Positions 23,596-32,318 of a DNA stretch of 45,435 bases are shown piece after piece. Every line of letters begins with the position of its first letter. Within the stretch, counting starts at the first letter, position 1. A model generated the notes under the pieces. It was not told the origin of the DNA, ran no database searches, and was given only the letters and a program-made list of their open reading frames with translations. The DNA is from Caldifarciminota bacterium (GTDB lineage: Bacteria; Hydrothermota; Tepidihabitantia; SM23-42), in contig CP070802.1 in assembly GCA_020343595.1 (NCBI GenBank), positions 658,535 to 703,969 of the forward strand, written 5' to 3'. The position numbers were made by a program, and so were the translations under genes.

Positions 23596-24321
23596 ATGAA
23601 ACTTGATGAACTCTTTCGACTTGTTAGGACGCTGCGGGCAGAGTGTCCTTGGGACCGTTCTCAGACCCTTCGTTCTTTGAAGGGTAAGGTCATCGAGGAG
23701 GCCTATGAGCTCGTGGAGGCAATCTCTGAAGACAACATCCGAGCTATTACGGAGGAGATCGGTGATGTCATATTCCTTGCCATGTTTCTCGCGCGTATCC
23801 TGGAGGAGGAGGGCAAGTCTGATTTCGCTCAAATTATCGAATCGACGATAAGCAAGTATCGCTCCAAGCATCCTCACGTTTTTGAGGACAAGGAGCTGAA
23901 AGATGCAAGCGCGGTACTGGAATTCTGGCATAAAAGCAAGGATGATATCTTCAACGGAATACCTGAAATCCTCCCGGCTCTTCTGGCGGCGAAGGTGATC
24001 CAGGAGAGGACGGCGAAGATCGGTTTTGATTGGCCTACGCATAAAGGGCCGCTCGATAAGGTCCGTGAGGAACTTCGTGAACTCGAAATGGAAGGGGATC
24101 CTGGCCGGCAGGAGGAAATAGGTGATCTCCTCTTCGCGTGCGTGAATCTGGCGCGCCATCTGAAGATCGATCCCGAGGATGCGCTGAGAGACGCCAACAA
24201 GAAATTCGTGGGAAGATTCAGGAAGGTTTTAGAGGAACTGAAGAGAAAAGGGCGTGATATTGATAGCGCCGCTCTCGAAGAGCTGGATGCGATATGGGAT
24301 GAGATCAAAAAACGAGAATAG
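23596..24321 (+). CDS. mazG: Nucleoside triphosphate pyrophosphohydrolase MazG
   Basis: 241 residues from ATG 23596; a TTG at 23587 is an alternative. Neither has a good ribosome binding site. Two MazG helical domains are visible, each with the Mg-binding EExxE/ExxD pattern: EEAYELVEAI with EEIGDVIFLAMF in the first half and REELRELEME with EEIGDLLFACVN in the second. The CPWDRSQT motif near residue 20 is also typical. It hydrolyses NTPs and dNTPs to NMPs and PPi, so it acts as a house-cleaning enzyme. It lies between ricT and rsmG in a compact run, probably one operon. Confidence 0.95.
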   Translation: MKLDELFRLVRTLRAECPWDRSQTLRSLKGKVIEEAYELVEAISEDNIRAITEEIGDVIFLAMFLARILEEEGKSDFAQIIESTISKYRSKHPHVFEDKELKDASAVLEFWHKSKDDIFNGIPEILPALLAAKVIQERTAKIGFDWPTHKGPLDKVREELRELEMEGDPGRQEEIGDLLFACVNLARHLKIDPEDALRDANKKFVGRFRKVLEELKRKGRDIDSAALEELDAIWDEIKKRE

Positions 24322-24334
24322 CCAATTGGAGAGT

Positions 24335-24976
24335 ATGGAACGCGAAGTAGATGATCTTAGACGCGGTCTTACAGAACTACGTATAGATAGCAAGACAGAA
24401 ATCATTACTCAATTCAGGGACTACTTGCGGATTTTGCATTCATACCACGGCAAGTTGCACCTGGTTTCTCACAGGGATTATGAACGAATAAGTAGACGCC
24501 ACTTTCTCCCTTCCCTGGCTGCCATAGAGTATCTACAGAATCATCAACGGGTCTGTGATGTTGGTGCCGGGGCCGGGTTTCCTTCGATTCCATTGAAGTT
24601 GGTGTTGCCTGGTCTCGATCTGGTGATCTTCGAATCGGTAGCCAAGAAAGCACGATTCCTGCAATTTCTGGTTGAAGGACTCCGTCTCAGTGGGGTCGAA
24701 ATACGGAACGAACGAGCAGAAGATTATGAGGGTAAGCAGTTCGACCTAATGCTGTTCAAGGCGGTGGGGAAGATCGGCAAAATGCTCCGGGTGGTTGACA
24801 GGCTGCTCCTTTCGGGAGGCGAGGCGGTCTTTTTCAAGTCACCTGCCGTCAATGCCGAACTTGAGCAGGCGGAGAATATAATAAGAAGAAGAAGCTACAA
24901 GACCAAGGTGATCAATATTTCAACGCCTGTAGAGAAATTGCCGCTCGCCCTGGTAATAATCAGCAAACCTAGCTGA
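24335..24976 (+). CDS. rsmG: 16S rRNA (guanine527-N7)-methyltransferase RsmG (GidB)
   Basis: 213 residues from the ATG at 24335, preceded by GGAGAG and 13 bases after the mazG stop. An upstream frame that overlaps mazG has no such signal. The S-adenosylmethionine site is clear: DVGAGAGFPSIPLKL, followed by the acidic turn VIFESVAKKARFL and FDLMLFKAV. The RsmG phrase LHLVSHRDYERISRRHFLPSL is also present. It methylates N7 of G527 in the 530 loop of 16S rRNA; loss usually gives low-level streptomycin resistance. In many genomes rsmG is near parAB or mnmG; here it follows mazG. Confidence 0.95.
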   Translation: MEREVDDLRRGLTELRIDSKTEIITQFRDYLRILHSYHGKLHLVSHRDYERISRRHFLPSLAAIEYLQNHQRVCDVGAGAGFPSIPLKLVLPGLDLVIFESVAKKARFLQFLVEGLRLSGVEIRNERAEDYEGKQFDLMLFKAVGKIGKMLRVVDRLLLSGGEAVFFKSPAVNAELEQAENIIRRRSYKTKVINISTPVEKLPLALVIISKPS

Positions 24977-25017
24977 GGATGGGAGAGAGTTTTTGTCATT
25001 AGGACCGCAGCATACGC

Positions 25018-25046
25018 TTGACAGACAGGACATAAATGGCTATAAT
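25018..25046 (+). promoter_or_regulatory. Ferredoxin promoter
   Basis: TTGACA (25018-25023), 17-base spacer, TATAAT (25041-25046): a perfect consensus. AAGGAGG follows at 25060-25066. Confidence 0.82.
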
Positions 25047-25070
25047 CCCTGGAGTAAATAAGGAGGCAAC

Positions 25071-25277
25071 ATGGCATACAAAATTAATGATGAATGCACT
25101 GCGTGTGGGTTATGCGAACCGGAATGCCCGGTTCAAGCAATTGCGGCCGGTGACCCGATTTACGTCATCGACTTTGAGAAATGCGTGGAGTGTGAAGGTC
25201 ACTTTGATGAGCCCCAGTGTGCTGCAGTCTGTCCGGTAGATGCATGCGTTTCTGATCCGGATCATCCAAAGAAATAA
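25071..25277 (+). CDS. 2[4Fe-4S] ferredoxin, Alvin-like
   Basis: 68 residues. The first cluster motif is [12 protein letters not shown]. The second is [18 protein letters not shown], with an eight-residue loop between the second and third Cys instead of two. This long loop and the short C-terminal tail with an extra Cys (VDACVSD) place it near Allochromatium-type ferredoxins, which have very low and split potentials. It is a small cytoplasmic electron carrier. The perfect promoter and AAGGAGG suggest strong expression. It could serve rubrerythrin or radical enzymes; no specific partner gene is adjacent. A strong terminator follows. Confidence 0.95.
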   Translation: MAYKINDECTACGLCEPECPVQAIAAGDPIYVIDFEKCVECEGHFDEPQCAAVCPVDACVSDPDHPKK

Positions 25278-25300
25278 AACTAAATTTAGGGATTAAATGC

Positions 25301-25334
25301 GAAATGCGGTCGGAATGCCCGACCGCATTTCTTT
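25301..25334. terminator. Bidirectional terminator between ferredoxin and the lipoprotein gene
   Basis: A 13-bp perfect stem, GAAATGCGGTCGG (25301-25313) / CCGACCGCATTTC (25319-25331), loop of 5, then TTT. On the opposite strand it is preceded by an A-rich and followed by a T-rich stretch, so it may serve both convergent genes. Confidence 0.82.
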
Positions 25335-25364
25335 AGAGACAGTCAATCTAACTAAAAAATTGGC

Positions 25365-26267
25365 CTATTTTGCTGCTAAGGTGAATTGCGCATCCAGGTA
25401 AGCGCCCTCAGCATCAGTGGCACGCACAAATACCTCAAAAACTTCTGTTTGACCGGCCGTTCCATAGATAATACCATTATCCTTGTCAATCATGATGCCG
25501 TCAGGCGCACCGAGCAGCTCGAAGGAGAGGGGGTCTCCGTCCGGGTCGAATATCGGTAGGGCATAATGAACACTGTCGGTAGCGCATTTCACTGAGTCGA
25601 TCTTCATTTTGAAGGCGGGTGGAGAATTGGCGATCGTGATCTCAAAGGGGAAACCCTCGGACCGGTTCTCACCGTCATCGGCAAAGGCGGCACCGGTTAT
25701 CACATCGTTTTTCTTCAGGCCGAGACCGCTTGTTTGCAGAACATTGGATGTGTTGGTCAGCACTTCGTCATTCACGAGCCAGTGGACGACCAGATCTATT
25801 TCATCCTGATCCACATCCTCGAATAGCGCGTTGAGGGTGATCTGGGTAGTTGTGACATAGACCATCTCAGGAATCACCGACACCGAAACGATCCTTGGCG
25901 CCGTACCCCCAATCGTCACTTCACCCGACCTCATTGCCTTGCCGTATTCCTTGCCGTCGTAGGGCGTGACCTCGGCAAATATCTTGTCTCCCTTTTTTAT
26001 TTCGGGGTAGGTGAATGACATACCTTCACCTATCTCGTCACCATTAACAAACCATTTGACAGAGTAGGTGATCGGGTCGCCGTTTTTATCCGAGGCTAGG
26101 ATCCGCGCGGTTATCTCTGAGCGAACGTTCGGATTCAACGGAAGCAGGGTTACGCTTTGCAGTACCGGTGGATCATTGGATGCGGTGGTTTTTTCCTCTT
26201 TCTTACCGCCACATGCGGCAAAAAGAATCAATAGAATTAACAAGGATGCGATAGTGTTCTTGATCAA
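25365..26267 (-). CDS. Lipoprotein with three Ig/cadherin-like domains
   Basis: 300 residues with a clear lipobox (LFAAC, Cys19) followed by GGKKEEK, typical of an outer-membrane or surface lipoprotein. Three beta-sandwich units of about 85-90 residues follow: 34-118, 123-212 and 214-300. Phrases such as ASDKNGDPITYSVKWFVNG and DPDGDPLSFELLGAPDGI are those of Ig-like/cadherin-like (He_PIG, 'putative Ig') repeats. They may bind calcium or partner proteins. It lies just downstream of the pilin operon but has its own promoter, and a hairpin separates them. GGAGG is correctly placed before the ATG. Role unknown, possibly pilus- or surface-related. Confidence 0.8.
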   Translation of the reverse strand: MIKNTIASLLILLILFAACGGKKEEKTTASNDPPVLQSVTLLPLNPNVRSEITARILASDKNGDPITYSVKWFVNGDEIGEGMSFTYPEIKKGDKIFAEVTPYDGKEYGKAMRSGEVTIGGTAPRIVSVSVIPEMVYVTTTQITLNALFEDVDQDEIDLVVHWLVNDEVLTNTSNVLQTSGLGLKKNDVITGAAFADDGENRSEGFPFEITIANSPPAFKMKIDSVKCATDSVHYALPIFDPDGDPLSFELLGAPDGIMIDKDNGIIYGTAGQTEVFEVFVRATDAEGAYLDAQFTLAAK

Positions 26268-26286
26268 TTTTCACCTCCGTAATTAT

Positions 26287-26314
26287 AGTATAGGTATTTT
26301 TTCTGGCAAGTCAA
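26287..26314 (-). promoter_or_regulatory. Promoter of the Ig-repeat lipoprotein gene
   Basis: Minus-strand TTGACT (26309-26314), 16-base spacer, TATACT (26287-26292). Confidence 0.55.
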
Positions 26315-26338
26315 TCTGTGGTTGATCATTTTTTGGAG

Positions 26339-26373
26339 GAGGGTCAGGGTTTCGTTTATCACCCCTGACCCTC
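26339..26373. other. Hairpin at the end of the pilin operon
   Basis: GAGGGTCAGGG (26339-26349) and CCCTGACCCTC (26363-26373) form a perfect 11-bp stem with a 13-base loop. There is no T-run on either strand, so it may be a transcript-stabilising hairpin or a weak terminator. Confidence 0.55.
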
Positions 26374-26386
26374 AATAATCCATCTC

Positions 26387-26695
26387 CTATTCTTTTGCGA
26401 TCAGTTTACCTTCTCTTATCTCGTACAAGCGCTCGATCCGGACATAAGTCCTTGCTCCTGCCCGGCTCGTCCTGTCCCTTACCAGCGAGGCCCTAAAAGG
26501 AAAGGAAATATTCTGAGCATCAGTCGACACATTCTTGTACACGAGTGAACCACGGGCATTCGGAACATAGACCCTGAGACCGTCGACCAGAATGAGGGAA
26601 TCTCCTTCGATGCCGTGTACAATACCAAGATATGTTTCTTCGGCAAAAAGACACAGTGAAAATGTCAATAAGAGCAGCATAATTGCTTTCATCAT
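26387..26695 (-). CDS. Small exported protein at the end of the minor pilin operon
   Basis: 102 residues: signal peptide (about 1-18, ends CLFAEE) and a short beta-rich domain (EGDSLILVDGLRVYVPNARG ... TYVRIERLYEIREGKL). It starts 7 bases after pilY1 with AAGGAGG, so it is clearly cotranscribed. In Pseudomonas a small gene, pilY2, sits at the same place after pilY1; position matches but I see no sequence motif to prove homology. It may help PilY1 fold or reach the surface. Confidence 0.6.
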   Translation of the reverse strand: MMKAIMLLLLTFSLCLFAEETYLGIVHGIEGDSLILVDGLRVYVPNARGSLVYKNVSTDAQNISFPFRASLVRDRTSRAGARTYVRIERLYEIREGKLIAKE

Positions 26696-26702
26696 GACCT
26701 CC

Positions 26703-29700
26703 TTATCTTCCTTTCCATAGTATCACGCCACCCCTTGGAAGGCCAGGGATACCTGTTTCTGGGGATACTATCACACCGCCGACCTGGATGAATACCTTTG
26801 TCTGGTCGGCAGTGACGTAAAGTGCGGGTTCAGAAGGCATTCCTGAGCCAAGATCGAGAGAGATGTTGTTGATATTCCCGGTGGCGCCGAGGAATGGTTC
26901 TTTATACGCAGTACCAGTCTGGTAGTAGAGCGCATAGAGTTTCGCCGTGCCGCCGTAGGAGCAGATGTCGCTGGTCGGCCGGAAAGTCGTGAAGAGTACG
27001 GCACCGCCCATGACCAGGGTCGACGTGAGAGTTCTCTCACCGGCTCGCAGCCACCGGTACCATCCGAGCCGATCGTTGACGAGCGTAGTAAGGGAGTCGA
27101 AAGTGATCACTGTACCGCCGCCCAACAGCACGTCGCCGAGCGTATCGATATTGACATCGGTTACGTTGTACAACTGGAACGGATCGGTGGTGTGTACCGT
27201 GTCATCGCGGAAACCGACATAAAGCTGCTGCGTTGTCGTATCAGCGATATCGAATTCGCTGAAAAGCCTTCCCGAGCCGAAATAAACCCAGAGATGGTTG
27301 TATTCATCGGTGGATACGCTGCCTTCGGCCGTGACGGGGCGCTGCAGATCCATGACCATGCTAAGTGTCCAGGCAGCCGGATCGGGGTTGTCGTCGGTGA
27401 GTATCCGGTAGATCCTGCCGCGCCAAGCCCTGGTTGGCGGTCCCACGTAGAATGCGTCGCCAAAGTACAGCCGGTCGACATTGTAATCTATACCCCAATC
27501 ACATGCGAAGATATTGGTAATGAAGGAACCGGCATCCGGTACGATGATCGTACGCAACAGAGCGCCGGTCAGCAGATCGACAATGAAAACACGCGCGTTC
27601 TGGGCCGATTCACCGGAACAGCTCTGTGGACCCGAACCAAACACGAGGAACCACCGGTCCTGCACCTTGACCGCGGTTGAGTAGCATGCGGTCAGGCCGA
27701 GATCAGGTGCGGTGAATTCCCACAGAGGTACCGGGTTCACCGGGTCAGTAACGTCAATGGCAAAGTAGGCAGAGCTGAAGGTATCGGCCGGTGTTGAGAT
27801 TGGAGATCCACCCAGTCTCATGCCGCCGATGAGCAATGTACCCCAGCCACCTGGATATTTCGGGTTGTTCCCATCAAATATCTGGGCGTCAGTGACATAT
27901 GAACGGAGGTCGACATAGTATGTGTGGCAGTGGCGGTAGCGTAGACTCTTCAACCATCTGAGATGGGGTAAGAGGTTGTAAGGTATGTATGACCAGATTT
28001 CCTCTCCGAGATCATAACCTGCAGGATCGAGCGACATGGGGTTCATCGCGTCATCCCCAACCTGGGCAATACCGGCATTGAAGCAGTGTAGCATACCGTC
28101 ATTGCTTCCGACGTATACGACCTGGCGCCGGTTGCGGTATGTGGTGTAGTACTGGGCATAAGAAGCATCGCCGTAGATAAAATCGTATCGCTCGATCGGA
28201 CGACCGACCAGACCAGGAGCCGAATTGATCACATCGCCGAGCTTCCAGGTATTGGTGCCAACGGTTCGTGTTCTCAAGTCGGGATAATCCTGACCCATGA
28301 TATATCTTATGATCGTATCGGCCTGTTCATTGGATCCTGCGCCGAGATAAGTTGCCAGCACAGCCGTATTGGTCGGAGCAAAATCTATGATCTCGCCTGC
28401 TTCCACTAAATGATTCTGGTTGGCATCGACAAAGGTCATGATATTACGCTCGGCAGGCTGTACATTCCAGAGCCAGTCGCCGGCATCCCAGACCGGAACG
28501 AGGTCGTCGATATCGGCCATTCCGACCGAATCAAGCGTTTCGCCAGTGCCATAGAGATCACGGTATCTCACAATGGTTACTCCAGTCTGATGTGAGATCA
28601 TGCTGATGACATAGTCGTCTAACAGGTTGAGTGTAGCATCGGTTTGGGTATCTTCACGGAGCAAGCCAAAAGGATCGAGCCATAACGAATGTGTAGTGCC
28701 GAGCCAGTCGACGATCTCGCCGTCCGGGAAGAACTTCACCTGATAGAACTGCGACTGGACTGCCTGGCCGCCGGTCTTTGACCCGGTGGTAACGACCGCA
28801 ACCGGTGACGCCGACGCGACCCGGGCCATCATCTCCATAATCGCCTTTATTAGTGCTTCTTCCAAGGCGTATCCGTTCTCTGCAAAGAAGTAATTGTCTG
28901 GGGTATTGTCGAAATCGCTGTCCCATTCGATCTGCAGATCAGGTCTGTTGTTTCCATTGTTGTCAGTGAATCCACCGAACTTACACGCTTGCTCCAGGAG
29001 TGGATTGTCTACAAAGGCGGCAATCCCGAAAAGTGCAACGTTCTGGAAATCGGGCAGGTTACGATTACGCCAAAGGGCATTGCTCTGGTCAACACTGTCC
29101 GGTCTGAGGTCGGTTATGTTGCCGTAGTAAGCAAGATGAACGAGATAGTTGGAACCATTATCAGCATATGCAGCCAGGTTCGGTCCGTTAGGTATGCCCG
29201 AACCCGCGTAGGTTGCAAAAGAACGTAGATTTGTGGCATTGGGCATGTCGATTAGGCTGTTATCAGGTACGTGCAGGTCCATCGTTGGCACGCCATCCGT
29301 GATGAGAAGAATGAAACTCTTGCGGCACGGTACCATCTTGCTCCAGTTTGAAGGCCCGGGTATCGATTTTTCGTACCATGGATCCCTTACTGTTACCGGT
29401 CCGACTGAATATTCAGCATTACTATAGAACGTCTGTGCCTGTGAGAAATACCGCAGCATTACCCAGTAGCATTCACCCATTGGCGTCCATGTGTCGAAGA
29501 TTACATTTCTAATGTCCTGGTAGAGATCAGTGTACAGGAAACCACCAATGTAGCCGCTGCCTCCGACGAGTTCCCCGCCATTGTCCGCAAATGTGCCGCT
29601 GCCTTCATCAAAGCCGTCCCAGAGACCGCCGGGTCCGTAACGATAGCCACCAAGTCCGAATCGCGGCGCGTTTTCGTCCCAGAAGCCATCGCCGTCCTTA

Positions 29701-30368
29701 TCTGCCATCTGCGCCATGATACCACCCCAGGTTGCCCTGGGTACGTCGACCTGCACGTCGTGTTCAGGCGAATTGGGCAACGGTCCATTACCAACTTGGG
29801 TTACCGAAACCAAACTCAGCATGTTATCTGGGTTGTGGGTCACATCGATCCTTGAATAGTTCTCATCCTGGCCGAGATTAGAGCGGTAGTAGACAGTCCA
29901 ACTCCCTCTTCCTTCGCTTTCCAACCTGACCGGATTGGGGTTGGACATGGCAACGAATGTTGATGGTCCTCGACCGCCGATCAATGCTTTCTTTGCGACA
30001 TCGCCGCGGCTCATTATTGCCCAGTTCATGATATGGCCGGGCATTGTCCCTGCCGGGTCTGCGCGCCAGCGGTTCACATCCCATAAATAGTTGCTGTCAG
30101 GATTAAAGTATCCGTAGTACCGTATCGTATCAGCTGCTGTATTCTGAACGATCGTCGTAGTCGTGTAGGCGCGATCAGCCATTGAGCCAGAATTGTCGAG
30201 AATGATCATAATATTCGGGGTGGGTGTCTTCCAGGTAAAAGGCGGAAAGCAGCAGAAAACAGTGTCGATCGAGGTCGTATCTTGAGCCATACCGAGCGTG
30301 GCGAATAACAGCATGACGCTGAATAATGGTATGAGAGATGCTTTATTAAACCCTGTAATCTTGTGCAT
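26703..30368 (-). CDS. pilY1: PilY1-like pilus tip adhesin/assembly protein with VWA domain
   Basis: 1221 residues from the ATG at 30368, 5 bases after AAGGAGG. An upstream frame start at 30437 overlaps pilX and is rejected. A signal peptide ends at MAQ. A VWA domain follows with the MIDAS residues in LDNSGSM (D58, S60, S62). The C-terminal part (from about 710) is the PilC/PilY1 beta-propeller, signalled by GDVINSAPGLVGRP and VVYVGSNDGMLHCFNAG. An acidic loop DANQNHLVEAGE (about 644) may bind calcium as in Pseudomonas PilY1. PilY1 primes pilus assembly with minor pilins, controls retraction and can sense surfaces through its VWA domain. It follows pilX by 16 bases. Function by family is well supported. 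Confidence 0.93.
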   Translation of the reverse strand: MHKITGFNKASLIPLFSVMLLFATLGMAQDTTSIDTVFCCFPPFTWKTPTPNIMIILDNSGSMADRAYTTTTIVQNTAADTIRYYGYFNPDSNYLWDVNRWRADPAGTMPGHIMNWAIMSRGDVAKKALIGGRGPSTFVAMSNPNPVRLESEGRGSWTVYYRSNLGQDENYSRIDVTHNPDNMLSLVSVTQVGNGPLPNSPEHDVQVDVPRATWGGIMAQMADKDGDGFWDENAPRFGLGGYRYGPGGLWDGFDEGSGTFADNGGELVGGSGYIGGFLYTDLYQDIRNVIFDTWTPMGECYWVMLRYFSQAQTFYSNAEYSVGPVTVRDPWYEKSIPGPSNWSKMVPCRKSFILLITDGVPTMDLHVPDNSLIDMPNATNLRSFATYAGSGIPNGPNLAAYADNGSNYLVHLAYYGNITDLRPDSVDQSNALWRNRNLPDFQNVALFGIAAFVDNPLLEQACKFGGFTDNNGNNRPDLQIEWDSDFDNTPDNYFFAENGYALEEALIKAIMEMMARVASASPVAVVTTGSKTGGQAVQSQFYQVKFFPDGEIVDWLGTTHSLWLDPFGLLREDTQTDATLNLLDDYVISMISHQTGVTIVRYRDLYGTGETLDSVGMADIDDLVPVWDAGDWLWNVQPAERNIMTFVDANQNHLVEAGEIIDFAPTNTAVLATYLGAGSNEQADTIIRYIMGQDYPDLRTRTVGTNTWKLGDVINSAPGLVGRPIERYDFIYGDASYAQYYTTYRNRRQVVYVGSNDGMLHCFNAGIAQVGDDAMNPMSLDPAGYDLGEEIWSYIPYNLLPHLRWLKSLRYRHCHTYYVDLRSYVTDAQIFDGNNPKYPGGWGTLLIGGMRLGGSPISTPADTFSSAYFAIDVTDPVNPVPLWEFTAPDLGLTACYSTAVKVQDRWFLVFGSGPQSCSGESAQNARVFIVDLLTGALLRTIIVPDAGSFITNIFACDWGIDYNVDRLYFGDAFYVGPPTRAWRGRIYRILTDDNPDPAAWTLSMVMDLQRPVTAEGSVSTDEYNHLWVYFGSGRLFSEFDIADTTTQQLYVGFRDDTVHTTDPFQLYNVTDVNIDTLGDVLLGGGTVITFDSLTTLVNDRLGWYRWLRAGERTLTSTLVMGGAVLFTTFRPTSDICSYGGTAKLYALYYQTGTAYKEPFLGATGNINNISLDLGSGMPSEPALYVTADQTKVFIQVGGVIVSPETGIPGLPRGGVILWKGR

Positions 30369-30384
30369 TTTGTCCTCCTTAGAA

Positions 30385-30861
30385 CTAATTGGCCTGTACG
30401 GTGTAACGCTGCAGAGCCTCAACACCGACTCTCTCACCGCCCCGGCCTACTATTGTCGCACTGATATAATATGTTCGGTAACTGCCTGATGCTGGCGTTG
30501 ACCCTGGCCCTGATAGGGCACGGGCGAACTTCATGGCGGTACCAGACATCGTGATGACCTGTGCCGAGGTGCGCTCGGCCGTGACCGCTGCTATGTAACC
30601 GCCCAGCTGCACCGTATCATGCATGTACGGTGAGGCATCGAGAAAGGTATTTAGACTTTCTGCTTTTGCTTTGCCGATCTCGAGCGCAGCGACAGCGGCT
30701 TCATAAGTCGTTTCGTATCGTACCTGGCCCCTGGTAACACTCATGCCCCGAATGACGATATAAAGGGCGAGCGAGCCAACGATCAGAATGACGATCATGG
30801 TTCCCAACGCCACTAACAGGGCGATACCTGATTCATGATTTTTGATCTTTCCGGTCTTCAT
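30385..30861 (-). CDS. pilX: PilX-like minor pilin
   Basis: 158 residues. The start NHESGIALLVALGTMIVI is the PilX-type N-terminus: the cleavage Gly, then a hydrophobic helix that lacks the Glu5 found in other pilins. That is typical of PilX/GspK-class subunits which cap the pilus tip. The helix is followed by a small soluble domain with beta strands. It overlaps pilW by ATGA. In known systems PilX forms a tip complex with PilV, PilW and PilY1. Cleavage by prepilin peptidase after the Gly at about residue 12 is inferred. The gene for that peptidase is not in this window. Confidence 0.82.
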   Translation of the reverse strand: MKTGKIKNHESGIALLVALGTMIVILIVGSLALYIVIRGMSVTRGQVRYETTYEAAVAALEIGKAKAESLNTFLDASPYMHDTVQLGGYIAAVTAERTSAQVITMSGTAMKFARALSGPGSTPASGSYRTYYISATIVGRGGERVGVEALQRYTVQAN

Positions 30862-31850
30862 AATCCCTCCGGTGGTTGCAGGTTCTGCGGATAGACAACA
30901 CTGCTGAGGATCGCGCGTTTTCTTCTCTGTTGGTCCGAGTCAAGCGGATAGGTGTAAGGTGGATCATTTTCAATGGTCACCGAATCATCGAGTGTCTGGT
31001 ATCCGGCCATGCCCTCTGATGACACGACCATGGTAAAACGGACTGCCCATTTGTTGACATAGTTAGCATTGAAGGGCGGATTATTGTTCGTACCCCAGGA
31101 ATCGACAATGCCATCGCCATTAGTATCAATGCCGTAACGGAATTGAATCGCCTCAACATTGGTCAGAAGCGCCTCATTACCGCGCATCAGGGTGTCGCCG
31201 CTGAGCGTGTAGGTCAAACCAGCGTTGTACGTGTCGGAGTTACGTCTGAATACCATTAGCCCGGCACGCGCGGTTATCGATGGTCCGATATGGAGCATAA
31301 ATCCATTTGTAGCAATATTCCATATCGGGTCGTAATATGTGAAACTATCGATACCCGTGACGATCAAGTTCTGGTGAATTGCCTTACGCACTTCGTTGAT
31401 GACGATAATGGTGTCGCCAACCTGAAAATTGGCGAGGCTGTCGTCCCATCTCCGTACCGGCAGGGTCGTGCCATTGACATCGTCGAGCAGGTAACTCCAT
31501 TGTGTGCGATTCATTTCAAAACCGAGGCCTACTCCCTTGAGTGTAAGATCCGACCCCACGTTCGTCAGCTGCAGAGCATCCTGTAATTCGTATGGATACC
31601 CGAGCCCGGCGAGCAATAGATCCCACTTCACAAGCGTGAAAGCAACCTGTGCATCGGTCTGCAGAACCGTCGTCCGCGTGACCTGAATGGATTTTGTCTG
31701 TTGCAGGTTAAGGATCGAATAGACTGCACCGAGGACGATCATCAGAATGACCAGTGAGACCATCAACTCGACGAGTGTCATGCCGGACCTGTGATCTCTA
31801 TGCGTAGAATTTGCATTCGAGATGTATAAATGATGTTCTAAAAATCGCAT
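30858..31850 (-). CDS. pilW: PilW-like minor pilin
   Basis: 330 residues from ATG 31850; a second in-frame ATG directly before it (31853) has poorer spacing after AGGAGG. The leader of about 25 residues is long for a prepilin and ends RSG. The mature protein begins MTLVELMVSLVILMIVLGA with Glu5 in place. The soluble part contains ETALL-like blocks typical of PilW (GLTYTLSGDTLMRGNEALL, NVEAIQFRYGID and DTNGDGIVDSWG), the last resembling a calcium-binding loop. The longest pilin in the operon, as PilW usually is. The ribosome binding site overlaps the stop codon of pilV, so the two are coupled. Confidence 0.85.
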   Translation of the reverse strand: MRFLEHHLYISNANSTHRDHRSGMTLVELMVSLVILMIVLGAVYSILNLQQTKSIQVTRTTVLQTDAQVAFTLVKWDLLLAGLGYPYELQDALQLTNVGSDLTLKGVGLGFEMNRTQWSYLLDDVNGTTLPVRRWDDSLANFQVGDTIIVINEVRKAIHQNLIVTGIDSFTYYDPIWNIATNGFMLHIGPSITARAGLMVFRRNSDTYNAGLTYTLSGDTLMRGNEALLTNVEAIQFRYGIDTNGDGIVDSWGTNNNPPFNANYVNKWAVRFTMVVSSEGMAGYQTLDDSVTIENDPPYTYPLDSDQQRRKRAILSSVVYPQNLQPPEGL

Positions 31851-31858
31851 CATTCCTC

Positions 31859-32308
31859 CTAGTAACGTTTTATCAAATCCGACGAGATCGGACGTGCCGC
31901 CTGCAGCCATAATACGTGAATGCGTACCGTCTTGAAACGGGGATCTGGTACAGCGACGATCATGCTGTCGGCAATGTTCCACAGGATCCGAAATACACCG
32001 CCGCCAACTGCTTCGCTCACTTCATAATCTGGGGTCAATGTATCATCAAGGCCCCCGGAAGTGATGTACCGTAGTATCGAGTCGTTCGTTGGCAAACCCA
32101 TGAGTTCCTCGTGGTAGCGGTTCAGTACGTCTCTCGCGTACATACGGCGATTCATGAGCGTGCTGGTCCGAATTCCCATTACGGTGAGCCTGGAAACCGC
32201 AAGCACGCCGATCGCCAGAACGACGATCGCTACGAGTACCTCGACAAGAGTGAACCCCTTAGGCAACGTACCGTTCTTCTTTGAATTCTTATTGAAGATT
32301 CTATTCAT
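31859..32308 (-). CDS. pilV: PilV-like minor pilin
   Basis: 149 residues from the ATG at 32308, 5 bases after AAGGAGG. An open frame continues further upstream but overlaps the first pilin gene. The leader ends LPKG and the mature start is FTLVEVLVAIVVLAIGVLAV, with Glu5 present and the 'AIGVLA' helix that marks PilV. The soluble part is short (about 100 residues). PilV is a minor pilin that initiates assembly with PilW, PilX and FimU. It lies 10 bases after the previous gene and is coupled to pilW. Confidence 0.87.
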   Translation of the reverse strand: MNRIFNKNSKKNGTLPKGFTLVEVLVAIVVLAIGVLAVSRLTVMGIRTSTLMNRRMYARDVLNRYHEELMGLPTNDSILRYITSGGLDDTLTPDYEVSEAVGGGVFRILWNIADSMIVAVPDPRFKTVRIHVLWLQAARPISSDLIKRY

Positions 32309-32318
32309 CTCCACCTCC

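Noticed and set aside
23407..24159. 250-residue minus-strand frame
   Set aside because: Antisense to ricT and mazG, both of which carry full family motifs on the plus strand.
30369..30437. Longer N-terminus of PilY1
   Set aside because: It would overlap pilX and mask the signal peptide; the ATG at 30368 follows a perfect AAGGAGG.
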